Shown in pieces: positions 35,985 through 46,354 of a stretch of DNA of 64,000 nt (its first letter is position 1; each line of letters starts with the position of its first letter). Source of the stretch: Sipunculus nudus (lineage: Eukaryota > Annelida > Sipuncula > Golfingiida > Sipunculidae); NCBI GenBank assembly GCA_026874595.1, contig CM049311.1:44829676-44893675 (forward strand), in the 5' to 3' direction. Both the position numbers and the translations under genes were made by a program. The notes below the pieces were generated by a model, which searched no databases, had not been told where the DNA came from, and worked only from the letters and a program-made list of their open reading frames with translations.

Positions 35985-36251
35985 CCTTTTTTTTTGGGCA
36001 TATCCTCTTTTTCCATTAATAGTTTTATCAGATTCATTTTTTTTATTTACAAGTTTCATAAATTTGTTATAAAAAAATTTGAAAATATAAGTTAAAATAT
36101 CAGAATTCTAAGTTACAATCATTATTTTTCCAGAGTGTAGCTCATATCGGGTCATATTTTGCATACACATATATTTTATTATGTTTAAATCAAAAATGTT
36201 TAAACTGAATTTAAAAGAAAATAATGCCACAACATTCCTTGAATCACTATT
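35985..36251. repeat. Copy of the 2055-2690 AT-rich repeat (partial)
   Basis: It shares GGGTCATATTTTGCATACAC and AAACTGAATTTAAAAGAAAA with 2055-2300 and 40190-40460. Confidence 0.65.
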
Positions 36252-36744
36252 AACAAGTGACCCGTGGGTCATGACGCTAAGCTGACTGACATATTGACAA
36301 TATGTCCTTGCACAGGAAACTAATTAAGATAATATAGGAGGCATCATCATTTATGCACATTAGCTTAAGTTCATCAAGACTAATTAGCACACCAAATTTG
36401 ATGACAATCTGACCAGCCCCTTCTGAGGAACCTGGCAATTTGTGTGTATTTTTCATTACTTCTGGGATACATACCCAAAAACTCTGAGAATATAGGTCCC
36501 AGTGACGCAATTTCAGGTTTTGAGGGGAGAACTTTTGAGGAACTCTCAGGATGCCAAGTGAGAAGATTCTGGGTCCAATGGTTATAATTTGTGCCCTGCT
36601 TTGGTATCAAATTTTTAGTTATGCCAGGGATGCAGTAACTTAATTTCAGGTTTCCAAGGATATTTTTCATTGACCTCCTACCCTGTTAACAGACAACCGC
36701 ATCTTTGAAGGTCTCAAAAAGAGAGAAAATGCATAAAAATTGGA
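36252..36744 (+). repeat. Left-terminus element related to 63627-64000
   Basis: The left terminus AACAAGTGACCCGTGGGTCA-TGACGCTAAGCTG is followed by ACTGACATATTGACAATATG and CACACCAAATTTGATGACAA, the same body as at 63650-63790. It ends in a 337-bp-unit fragment into which copy 4 is inserted. Confidence 0.6.
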
Positions 36745-39352
36745 AAACAAGGGACCTATGGGTCACGATGCTCAGCTGTTTTATATGATAAAAAATATTA
36801 TTTAGAAATGAGGCACATGCTGGTTTTGTGTGGTAATAAATATAAGCTGTATTATGAGTTGTTGTTGTTTAGCTTATGTATGATTTTGAGAGTACCTTTG
36901 GAGACAGGGAAGAGGATTGATTTCATTTATTTTATTAACAAATGGAGTACTACTGTCACACAGATTTTGACTTGGCCATATAACTTATAAGCAGAACATA
37001 TAATATAAGAGTTTAACTATTTATTAAAAAAATTACAAATATTGTCCCAAATATAATTTTTATTAAAAATAATAAGAGAATCGTATGATTTTTTAAAATG
37101 AAATATAACTGATATGATTATTAAAATAATATTAAAGAATATATTCATGAATGCATTCATGAATACATTTTGAAAGTATTTGCATGAGTATTCATATACT
37201 TTCATTTTTACCTGAATTCCCATTCTTTATGCAAGAAATTTAATGGAGTACATAATCATATTCGTATTTAAATACAATTACAAAGTATTTGCACCATGTC
37301 TGGTATTTATTCAGTTTTCACCAAACAATGATGTTGAGAATCCAGAATATACAAAATTCACACATTTAAATAATGACCATAAGGACCTGGTTTTACGGCT
37401 TTTATTTATATTAAAAAATAACTGTAAAAAATTCATTCTGGACTTATTTCACATCAATGTACACACTAGACACAGTAGGAATCTAGATTAATATTATCAA
37501 CTGCATCTTTGTCTATCATTAATTTCCTTCATATAATCCCTAATGATTAGTAATGAATAATATGATTTACTTCTTTATCATTAAAATTGAACTGAAAATG
37601 CCATAGGTGACTGCATTGTGTTATTTGGAATATGTGACATTCTACCCATCGATACAAGATTCTTATATCATCAGTAACTGCAAGTTAATTTCCTGTTATT
37701 ATAAACTAACAAATTCCTTTTCTATTTTTCTTTAATTTGTTATTAAAAACCAATAAAAAATTATTAATTTATTGTTTATTGTTATGTTGTTGGTTAAAAC
37801 TACTAGATGAGTTGGGTTGGACACCTGGATCAACTGTGGCTGGCCATAAGCTGCCTGGATTCTCGCCTCAAGCGTGCATAATTTGATGAAAGGTCAACAA
37901 GGTCAACATACAGGTGACTCAAGAGGGGCTGGAGAGAGCCAAAGTCTGACAGGGTCTCATAAAAAACATTAATAAAAGCTACAATATTTGGCCAATTTCT
38001 TTAAGCTTTCTAAACTAAAAAGCTGAAATCCTTATGTGTGCATGATATGCAAATTATATCAACAGTGCTCACGGGAAACAAACGTGCCATGGTCACAGTT
38101 GGGCAAAATTTAAGGTACTAATTTTATATTTATACTAATAACTTATAAAATATGAAAAATTCAGAACTAATTTTGGGTATTCAATTGAATCTTGATTAAA
38201 TAATGTTACATCCCTGACAAAAAAATCTCTTGCTTCAGCAATGCCCTTGTTAAGGGAGTAAATATATTTCTTGATTTTTTACAAAGTGCATTATGTTTGG
38301 GCCCATAACTTAAAACAATTATGCAATACTGACATCATTCTGGCATGTGCATAGCGAATGTATAGAAAAATATGTATATTATTTATGATTAAAGTCAGAT
38401 CAGTGGTTTTGATATTAGGCAGTCTTAAAGTGTAACAATGGGTTTTTAATGGAAAAATGAAGTTTTTCATTGATATCTCGAAGGAATTAAGTCCTAGTGA
38501 CCAAATTCTTGGCATGGTAGGGGATTTTTGAGAAATCTAACTGTATGCCAAATTTAAGGAACTTAGAGCTGAAACTCGGGAGCTGAGCTCTAGCAAACTG
38601 CATAACACTAGCAATATGTGACATGGTGCTTGAAAACTTGAATAAAATCTACAGTTTTTGATCAACTGGTTTCAAATTTTTGGTGTTAACAGTTGAAATG
38701 CTAACAAAAACATGATGTGAAAATTAAATCCACAGCAGTTACAGCAAAAAAACGTGCCATGGTCAAAGTTGGGCAAAATTTAAGGTACCAATTTTTTATT
38801 TTTGCTAATATTTTAAAAAATTTAAAAGATTTTGATCTAATTTTGGGTATACAATTTAATTTTGATTAATAAAAGTAATATTACTGGAAAAAAAGTGCTT
38901 AGCTTTAACAAGTTTTGTGTTAAGTGATAAAATTTCTTTCCTGATTATTTACAAAATGCATTATATTTGGGCCCATAACTTTTTTAAATCATATAATACA
39001 GACCTAATTTCTGGCATGTACATAGGAATTATATAGAGGATTATTTATAGGAAATATGAGGAAAAACAGATGAGTGGTTTTGATATTAGGCAGTCCTGAA
39101 AGGTGAATATAGGTTTTTAATAAAAAATTGAGGTTTTTCCTTAATTTCTCAAAGGAATGAAGTCGCAAAGACCCAGTTTTCGGCTTGGTAGGAGATCTTG
39201 GGGACATCTAACATTATGCTGAATTTTGGATTCCTAGGTCTTACGGTTTCAAAACGTGCCACATCTACGGACGGACGGACGGACGGACGGACGGACGGAC
39301 GGACGGATGGACGGACGGACGACGGACAATGGACCACGACTATAGCTCAGAT
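36745..39352 (+). mobile_element. 2.6-kb hairpin-terminated element, copy 4, 3' hairpin truncated
   Basis: The left terminus is AACAAGGGACCTATGGGTCA. The interior is collinear with copies 1-3. It has the longest ACGG run in the window (about 39267-39325). The right end stops after TAGCTCAGATG (39342-39352) and joins GTTACGATTTG of a 337-bp unit, so half of the hairpin is lost. Confidence 0.8.
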
Positions 39353-39884
39353 GGTTACGATTTGTACCTTATTAGCAGATGACTGCATCTTTTAGGGTCT
39401 CAAAAATAGAGAAAAAAAATCATTAAAAAAAATCGAAAAAATACAGGTTGCGCCACCATTCAGCAGGATTTGATGAAACACTCCATGATGAATACGCATG
39501 CAAAAAATCATGGCAATCAATGTATTTTATGCTGAGATACTAGAGCTTTTGTATCAATTTTTTAGTTATTCTTTGGGATACTTCAAAGCCACCTGTCTGC
39601 AAAAGCAGATGAATCACTCCATGATCAATATCCATGCAAAGAACCATGGTGAACACTGCAATAGTTGTTCAGAAACTGGAGCTTTTGTATTCAAATTTTC
39701 CATTATTCAGGGGGGGTACTTCAGAGCCCCATAGCTCAAAGAATATGGGCAACAGAGACCTTATTCCAGGTTTCAAAAGAGACTTTTCATGGGCCTCCCT
39801 GCATAACAAGAGAGAAGATTCTAGGTCCGGTCATTAAAATTTGTGCCCTGTTAACAGATGACGGCATCTTTTGAGGTCTCAAAA
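39353..39884 (+). repeat. Two diverged 337-bp units
   Basis: It contains GCAGATGACTGCATCTTTTA, CAGGTTGCGCCACCATTC, TCCATGATCAATATCCATGC and GGAGACTTTTCATGGGCCTC-type blocks as in 1-9066. Confidence 0.65.
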
Positions 39885-40189
39885 AGGGACCCCATGGGTC
39901 ACAGCGCTCAGCTAATATTTGAACTGTTTGCAAATGCAAAATAATCTATTGTAATGTTTTTCATTTATATAAGAATATGAGAAGTTAAGAGGAAAGGGGC
40001 CCTCCTACTTGGTTATAGTAAAAAAAAATTAAATATACGATTGCAAACTAATACTCTGACAAGACTGTCATGAAGAAAAATAGTAAAAGTTTTGAGATAC
40101 TGTGATGCATATGAAAATTTACAGATGAACAGGCAAGTGGACAGAATGGACTAATACCTTTATTTTACTTTCAAGGGAATAATGCATTT
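39885..40189 (+). repeat. Left-terminus fragment and AT-rich sequence
   Basis: AAAAAGGGACCCCATGGGTC-ACAGCGCTCAGCTAA marks a diverged left terminus. No gene is seen after it. Confidence 0.5.
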
Positions 40190-40780
40190 AAGTTAATATA
40201 TAAGCCTATTTTTTTAGCATATCCACTTTTTTCATTAAAAGTTTTTATCTTAATCATTTTTTTTATTTACAAGTTTTATAAATTTTTAATAAAAATACTG
40301 AAAATACAAGTTAAAATATTAGAATTGTTGCAATCATTATATATCCAGGGTGTAGCTCATATTGGGTCATATTATGCATACACATAAATTTTATTATTTT
40401 TAAATCACAAATGTTTAAACAGAATTTAAAAAGAAATAATGCCACTACATGGCATCTACAAGATTTTTCCTTGAATCACTTTTTAAAAGTTTTGCACATT
40501 GGAGTTTTCAGTACATGCTTAATTTTATTCACTGAAATAAAATAAAAGATTCGGTAAATTTGATAAAATAAAACATCTTTTCAAATAAGTATACACACTG
40601 TTGGTTGAATGAGGGACAAACAATATCATTGTGCTAATTACTATCTCAGCTTTATTTTATTTCTGGAATTGATAGTCAATTATACATGTGGTGACGTTTT
40701 TACTCTTCTGAAGTAAGGAATTACTTATCTGATGAACATCCACACTTTCATAGCAATACACCACTTTGTGGACACAATTA
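40190..40780. repeat. Copy of the 2055-2690 repeat, broken by an insertion at 40781
   Basis: It is collinear with the 2200-2608 copy up to GGACACAATTA. At that point the copy near 2.6 kb continues AATGTACACTTTAATC, while this one continues CCGTATTCGACG. Confidence 0.75.
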
Positions 40781-40860
40781 CCGTATTCGACGTAATAAGC
40801 ACCCCTCCCGTAATAAGCGCCCCCCCCCCACTTCCCCCCCCCCCACACACACCAACAGAT
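40781..40860 (+). mobile_element. Left terminus of an inserted DNA transposon (pogo-like, inferred)
   Basis: The terminus CCGTATTCGACGTAATAAGC directly follows TA (40779-40780). A second TAATAAGCGCCCC copy and C-runs come next. The TA next to the junction fits the TA target preference of the Tc1/mariner/pogo group. No inverted counterpart (GGGGCGCTTATTAC...) was found to the right, so the right end is missing, diverged or not recognised. Association with the transposase at 43.5 kb is by position only. Confidence 0.5.
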
Positions 40861-42641
40861 TTTGGAGGAGATCACATTAAGAAAACTAAGGGATGAACTT
40901 CACTTTTCTCCCTAGCCAATATAACGAGGCGCGACGTTATACTTTCATTTCTCCCCGCCAAGCTAATATAATAATAATAATAGTTGCACACAATAGAGTC
41001 AGTGGTCAAGTGTATCACATATTACAATGGCTAACTGTGTCCGTGAAGGCCGACCCTGCAGATGGCCATGCCAATCGGGTAACCTGAATGAGCTGGGGTC
41101 TTATCCCCACCGCAGTACGCAGAGCTCGACAATTATCGTCGATTCTCAATTGATTTGATCAACATTCTTAAAACATTAGATTCTCTATTATCCTTTGGTA
41201 TGGAACAAATATCCCTCTGGCTTTGCACCGTAATACCATCCAAAACAGCCTTAAATAAGATCTGTATTACTCCTGCTCCCAGCAATATCAAGATGTAAAT
41301 TGTGTATTTACAACGCTCATTTCTATGATGTCACATGATTTAATATGAACAGGAATTCCTCAATGAACATTTGCTCCAGATAGCCCTGTGACCTCGCTGT
41401 GTGTTGAAAAATACCCGCGCCGGGCCATGACATTTTCTATTGTTAACACCCAATAACTCATATGAAATGGATAATTCTTTAAAAAACGATTATCTGATTA
41501 TACCCAGGACAAGTTCGAATGCGCTTACACCGGTAACCACACTGTCTGAAATACTAGTGGAGAAAAAATAAACAGGGGGCGAAATATATAATTCTATTTT
41601 GATGACGGGAATTCTAAATGCCTGAATCAATTCCCGACCGGGAATGTAACATTGTCCGGTAGAATTCTAGGTCTATGGCGGGAAATCAGCAGCGCTGGTC
41701 ACTTTCCCACTGATACCAAATACATGCAACAGTATAAAGCAAAATTCACCTTTTCCCCTTTTCACAATTCTAAAAGAAAATAATTTTAATTATCCACCAT
41801 TTTCATTGGAAAGATATGCTGATAAAATTAGGTCCAGTCTTCTGCTTCCTGTTTCCGACCGACCTTATCTCTGTTCTGCCGACCAGTATTTTCTTTTTAT
41901 GATCTCTATGATTGGAAATCCATTGCATACTTGTTTTATCAAAACATACAGACAGAAATGCTCTAGAAAGTGTTAGAACTTGGTCAAAAATAATTGATTA
42001 ATGCCTTCTAGTTTAGAAAGACCCACCAGAAGCTCATGTCTTTCAAGTGGAGTAACGTACACAAATTCTCGGTGGTACCCTGGCTGTGGTCCCCTTGACA
42101 ACGGCCCCTTGGCACATTCGATCTGGTTTGCCCCTTTATTCAAACATCGTTCGGCTTAGATTGTGAAAGGGCTTTTGCAGTTTTTAATACAGAATGGGAA
42201 GCAACTTCTCAGTGCCAATGTGATCAACTGGTTGTCTCAAAACATTGGATTTTTTTAAAATTTAATCAAAGTAGCGTTACAGTTTAAATGTAACTACAAA
42301 GGACGAAAAAAGTGAGAAAATTTATTGAAACTGCCTACTTCATATCAACACCCATTCTACCAGTACCAGATATGTCTTCATGTCAAATAAAATAATTCTA
42401 GTAATGCTGAATGGTTAAATACTGTTATTTAATGGTAATATTTAAACATTTTGACACATGGAACACTGCTTACCTTATTCCTGACGTAAAAGCTTGGGTA
42501 GTATTTCACAATCTTTTCCCTTTCCTGTAAATGTGTATATAGCAGGGATCTCTAGTCCTGTTCCCGCGTTTCTATGTTAACCACTCACAGTCACTGTTAT
42601 TTTCCCACCTTGCTTGATGAAAAATGTGCATACTTTACTGT
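40861..42641. other. Low-repeat island, no gene recognised
   Basis: It is less AT-rich and nearly free of the repeat families that fill the rest of the window. No exon with a recognisable product was found on either strand. Confidence 0.5.
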
Positions 42642-42863
42642 TTACACAACAACTTGTCCGTCAAGAATCAGAGCCACTGCGAATTTATCGTGTTGGTTTC
42701 CCTCCTCTATCTTACACTGGAGTATTTCTCCTTCTTTATAATCCCATGTGTTCTTATATACATGATACCCGCGTATGCATGATTCGAATTTATAATTGGG
42801 AACACGTCCCCCCCTCAGCCATAGTGCTTCAAGATTGCCGAGCAAAAGAACGACCCCGTCTTT
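42642..42863 (-). pseudogene. HIRAN-like domain fragment
   Basis: The open minus-strand frame has no ATG. It reads ...NYKFESCIRGYHVYKNTW, KEGEILQCKIEEGNQHDKFA, VALILDGQVV. The pattern I-x-G-Y-x-x-Y, G-E-I-L-x-C-x-x-E-x-G-N-x-x-D-x-x-A-V-A matches HIRAN-type domains (pfam08797-like). These occur in SNF2/Rad5 proteins and in many stand-alone invertebrate proteins. Homologues continue GH(V/I)P after the VV. Here a stop follows, but GTGTAAAC at that point could be a splice donor, so this may be one exon. It is divergent from the transposase ~0.65 kb away. It could be captured cargo or a host exon. Confidence 0.5.
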
Positions 42864-43463
42864 TCAAACTTCTAACAGTCGTCTGCACAACACGTGGGCA
42901 AATCGGATGTGCAAACTAAAACTTAAATGTCCAAAATCGGCTGCCGGATGCCATTCCAGCAGCCAGGTTTAGGTCCTGTTAGAAATATAGTGATGATTTC
43001 ATAAATATAAGCCACAGTCCATATTAGCTTGAATCTCTGTAAAGTGGAACCGAGTCTACGGTAATATGATAATAAATGAGTTCGTGCAGGAAAGGAATGC
43101 TACTACATGTTACAGATAGGCCTGTTTAAGTATTACCTGATACATTTTAACAACATGGATGCGTTTGTAATGACTTGCCCGCGTTCAGCTTATAACCTCT
43201 CACTGATAAATTTTGCCCCATTACTTGTGTTACATTTAACCCCTAACAGCGTGTCCCTGCTTAAACTTTACGCTTAAACAAAATGTGACAACATACACTG
43301 GCACACGGGCATGGTCCTGATACTTATATACTATATAAAAACACGTTCCCTTGTGTAGGCCTACACACAATATCGCTTACAACATTTGTCTAGAAAAATT
43401 TGTCATTGACTGCTTCATTTCTGATTTTACTGGCCATGAAATAATTCATAGTGTTGATCATGG
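42864..43463. other. Spacer between HIRAN-like fragment and transposase
   Basis: No open frame of interest or repeat family is recognised. It may hold the transposase promoter, but no clear TATA box in a convincing position was identified. Confidence 0.4.
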
Positions 43464-44700
43464 ATGGTGAATGATCAACATCGCATAAAGGAGAAAGAAT
43501 AAACTCTTACCCAGTATCTTTCAAGCTGAAGGTCATTGAATACGCTGCAGTTCATGGAAACCACAAGGCTAGCAGACAGTACAAAATAGACAGGAAGAGG
43601 GTAAGGGAATGGAGAAAAAAACGAAATTAGTTTAAGAGAGATGGGAGATAAGAACAGCAGAAAGAAGAGTTCAGGAGGTGGACGAAAAGTGGAATACATT
43701 GATATTGATCAAAAGTTGTACAGCTGGGTTATAGAGCGTCGGGAATCTGGATGTCGTGTGACAGGGCGGGTGCTGAAACAAGAAGCCTCCCGTCTTCATA
43801 AACTTGAAGGTAAACAAAACTTCAAGGCCAGCTGCGGCTGGCTACGGCATTTTATGAAACGCCATCAGCTCAGCTTTCGCAGGTCAACGCATGTGGCTCA
43901 GAAGAAGCAGGCCGACTTGAATGATAAAATGCAGGGTTTCCTTGCTTTTGTCATTAGACAAAGGAAAAGAAGAAACTATGAACTATCGCACATAGGTAAT
44001 ATGGACGAGACACCGGTCTGGGTGGACATGCCCGGCAATTACACCTTAGAAACCAGGGGTACTAGGACCATATCAATGGCAACCACGGGCCATGAGAAGA
44101 GCAGGATCACCGTCATGCTTGCAGCAATGGCAGATGGGACAAAGCTGAAACCTATGGTTCTGTTTAAAGGAGTCCGACCACCAAAGGACATTCCTACAGG
44201 TATTATTGTGAAGATGACACCAAAAGCCTGGGCTGACGAAGCGGTAACCATGCACTGGTTACGTAATGTGTGGCTCCGTGACAACATGAACAGGCGGCTC
44301 CTTGTCTGAGATGCCTTCAGTGGTCACCTGACACCTTCTGTGAAAGCAGCCGTAAGAGAGGAGTATAATAGTGACATGGCTGTCATACCTGGAGGTTGTA
44401 CCAGTAAGATGCAGCCCTGTGATGTCAGCTGGAACAGACCTTTCAAGGAAGCATATAGGGACCGCTATGATGACTGGTTGATGAGTGCACCAGTTGACTT
44501 GACCAAAGGGGGCAACAGGAGAGCCCCAGATCGTACCCAAATTCTGAGATGGATCAAAGAATCTTGGGGCGAGGTCTCACCTGATGTGATCAGGAGATCA
44601 TTTAAGAAGACTGGGATTTCGAACACTTTGGATGGAACAGAGGATGAGTTTCTATTCCAGGAGACTGATGACGAAGATCCGTTTGAGGGTTTCACGGCAG

Positions 44701-45463
44701 GTAAATGTGATTTTCAATAAATACATCTCTTCACTGAACGGAATATAAAACTTAACTATATTGCATAACTTGCGTGTAATAACCTTTACCCATAATTTCT
44801 ATAATTTGCTATAAGTATAAATTTAGAAGTCACGGAATATATACCAGTATTAATATTACTTGGAACTGAATGAAGGCGTCAGTTTTATATCCGTAGGTAC
44901 CACACCCCAGATATATATAAATATATATTTAAGTATATATTTAAGTTTTAGCACAGAGAATATATCCTCCATATAATAAATGTATGTGTAAGTCTTGCAA
45001 TATTAGGTAATCGCATCTTTCTAAAGGTTAATTATGTCCCAGAACTGTCGCTGATGAAACGGCATTATTTTGCCGAGTTGTTAAGCCATACAATTGAAAG
45101 GCGGCACTAGCACCAACGATAAAGTTTTACACAGAATCTAATTAATATTTGGCAACAATTGCTCAATTCTGAAGAAGGGTCAAAACACGGAGGCTTTGTA
45201 TAATAATTTAATAAGTACATCCACCACTGACGAAAGTTTCTTCTTTACCCCAATTTAAATCGTATACTTACCCTACCGGACATCACTATCCCAAGGACGA
45301 ACTGACCTGCCGATTTGCTTACAGCGGTGTATGGAAATATAACAAGTGATAAATGTGATCATGTTTCACAGTTTGTAATAATATATAAAGGTTTATAAAT
45401 ATAATTTATTGCATTCAGTCCATGTTGATTTGCCTGTAACTTATCGGTAATGTTACTGTTCAG
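44701..45463 (+). other. Predicted intron of the transposase gene
   Basis: The donor is GGCAG|GTAAAT and the acceptor TTACTGTTCAG|GC. The intron is 763 bp, phase 1 and AT-rich, with stops in all frames. Splicing joins G of 44700 to GC of 45464 to give Gly and an open tail. If it is not spliced, the frame ends at 44718-44720, eighteen bases into the intron. Confidence 0.7.
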
Positions 45464-45648
45464 GCACAATCGCAGGAACGAACCAGCTGGTGGAGAACGA
45501 GGCAGCAGTACTACCGGCTGCTTTGGAGGCGGCAGCAGAGGAGGCCTTTAAAGAAGTATACATCAGTCAATCTGAGCCAGAGGATGATGGTCCTGGTGAC
45601 ACGGACACGCAGTCAGACTACGAGTGCCCAGAATCTCCAGGCCATTAA
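45464..45648 (+). pseudogene. C-terminal acidic exon of the transposase
   Basis: From the predicted acceptor, the frame continuing exon 1 is open for 61 codons to TAA at 45646-45648. It encodes an Ala/Glu-rich and then Asp/Glu-rich tail (NQLVENEAAVLPAALEAAAE, SEPEDDGPGDTDTQSD). Open frame, phase match and good splice signals together support a genuine exon. Acidic tails are common in pogo/Tigger proteins. Confidence 0.7.
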
Positions 45649-45703
45649 GGACATTTAGATCATACTCCATAAGGACCACTGGAACAGTTTTTTTGTATTC
45701 TCA

Positions 45704-45709
45704 AATAAA
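45704..45709 (+). terminator. Polyadenylation signal AATAAA
   Basis: It lies 56 bp after the TAA of the C-terminal exon and is followed by a T/G-rich stretch (TTATTGCTTCTGTTTC), consistent with a 3' end for the transposase transcript. Confidence 0.65.
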
Positions 45710-46354
45710 TTATTGCTTCTGTTTCATATACAGCATGCCTGCATGGGAACACTCATTTCATTGCTGTTAATTGTATTGGAAATATTATTTAATTGGAAAT
45801 CAGGTAACAAGAATTATTCATTAACCCGTTAAATCCGATAAGCAATTAAAGAAAAAAAATGTTCCATACATAAACTAGACATTTCTTGGCACTGCAGGTG
45901 CCAGAGTATCCCCAGACATAGTAGGCCCCCCCCCCCTTTAAGAATAGACCCCCATTTTTAGCAGCATATACTGACACTTGGCATATTTATTGTTTTTTCC
46001 ATCTAACAATCCACAATCTTGTTGAAGATGTTGGTCCTGTGACCTTGATCTTTTTAAAGATGTGTCCTGTGACCTTGACCTTTGACCCCATGACCCTAAA
46101 ATCAATTTGGCTCTTGCTTTTCCAATGGGACATATGCAAGTCAAGTTTGAAATCTATACATCAATAAAGCAGGAATTATCATCCAGAAATTAATTTTTTT
46201 GGACAGATGGCTCCTGTCACCTTCACCTTTGACCTTGTGACCTCAAAATTGATAGTGTTCTTCCTCTCTTGGTGGGTGAACTATATGTGCAAGATGAAAG
46301 ATCTGAGATGAAATGTTTGGCTGAAAATGCATCCACATCTTTTTAAAGATGTGT

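Larger units (their letters stand above)
43464..45648 (+). pseudogene. Pogo/Tigger-type DDE transposase, recently inactivated, two exons
   Basis: Domains in order. An N-terminal HTH of Brinker/Psq type lies in one frame (43502-43630: VSFKLKVIEYAAVHGNHKAS, YKIDRKRVREWRK). A CENP-B/Tc5-type HTH follows in the next frame (43683-43890: WVIERRESGCRVTGRVLKQE, FKASCGWLRHFMKRH). The DDE catalytic core has D in NMDET at 44004, D in DAFSGH at 44310 and D in QPCDVSWN at 44421. The last two are separated by 36 residues. Lesions are a 1-nt frame change in the seven-A run 43615-43621 and a TGA at 44307-44309, where relatives usually have an aromatic or hydrophobic residue before D. A possible 2-nt offset lies at 43500-43501 if ATG 43464 is the start. 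The frame is otherwise open to 44700, then continues in exon 2. The product would be ~460 residues, normal for the family. Confidence 0.9.

Noticed and set aside
39149-39395. Frames rich in SVRPSVRP or TDGRTDGR repeats
   Set aside because: They are direct translations of the ACGG microsatellite at element 3' ends and recur at every such site. They are not proteins.
42614-42919. 101-residue plus-strand frame
   Set aside because: It is the antisense of the HIRAN-like frame. The minus strand carries the recognisable domain pattern.
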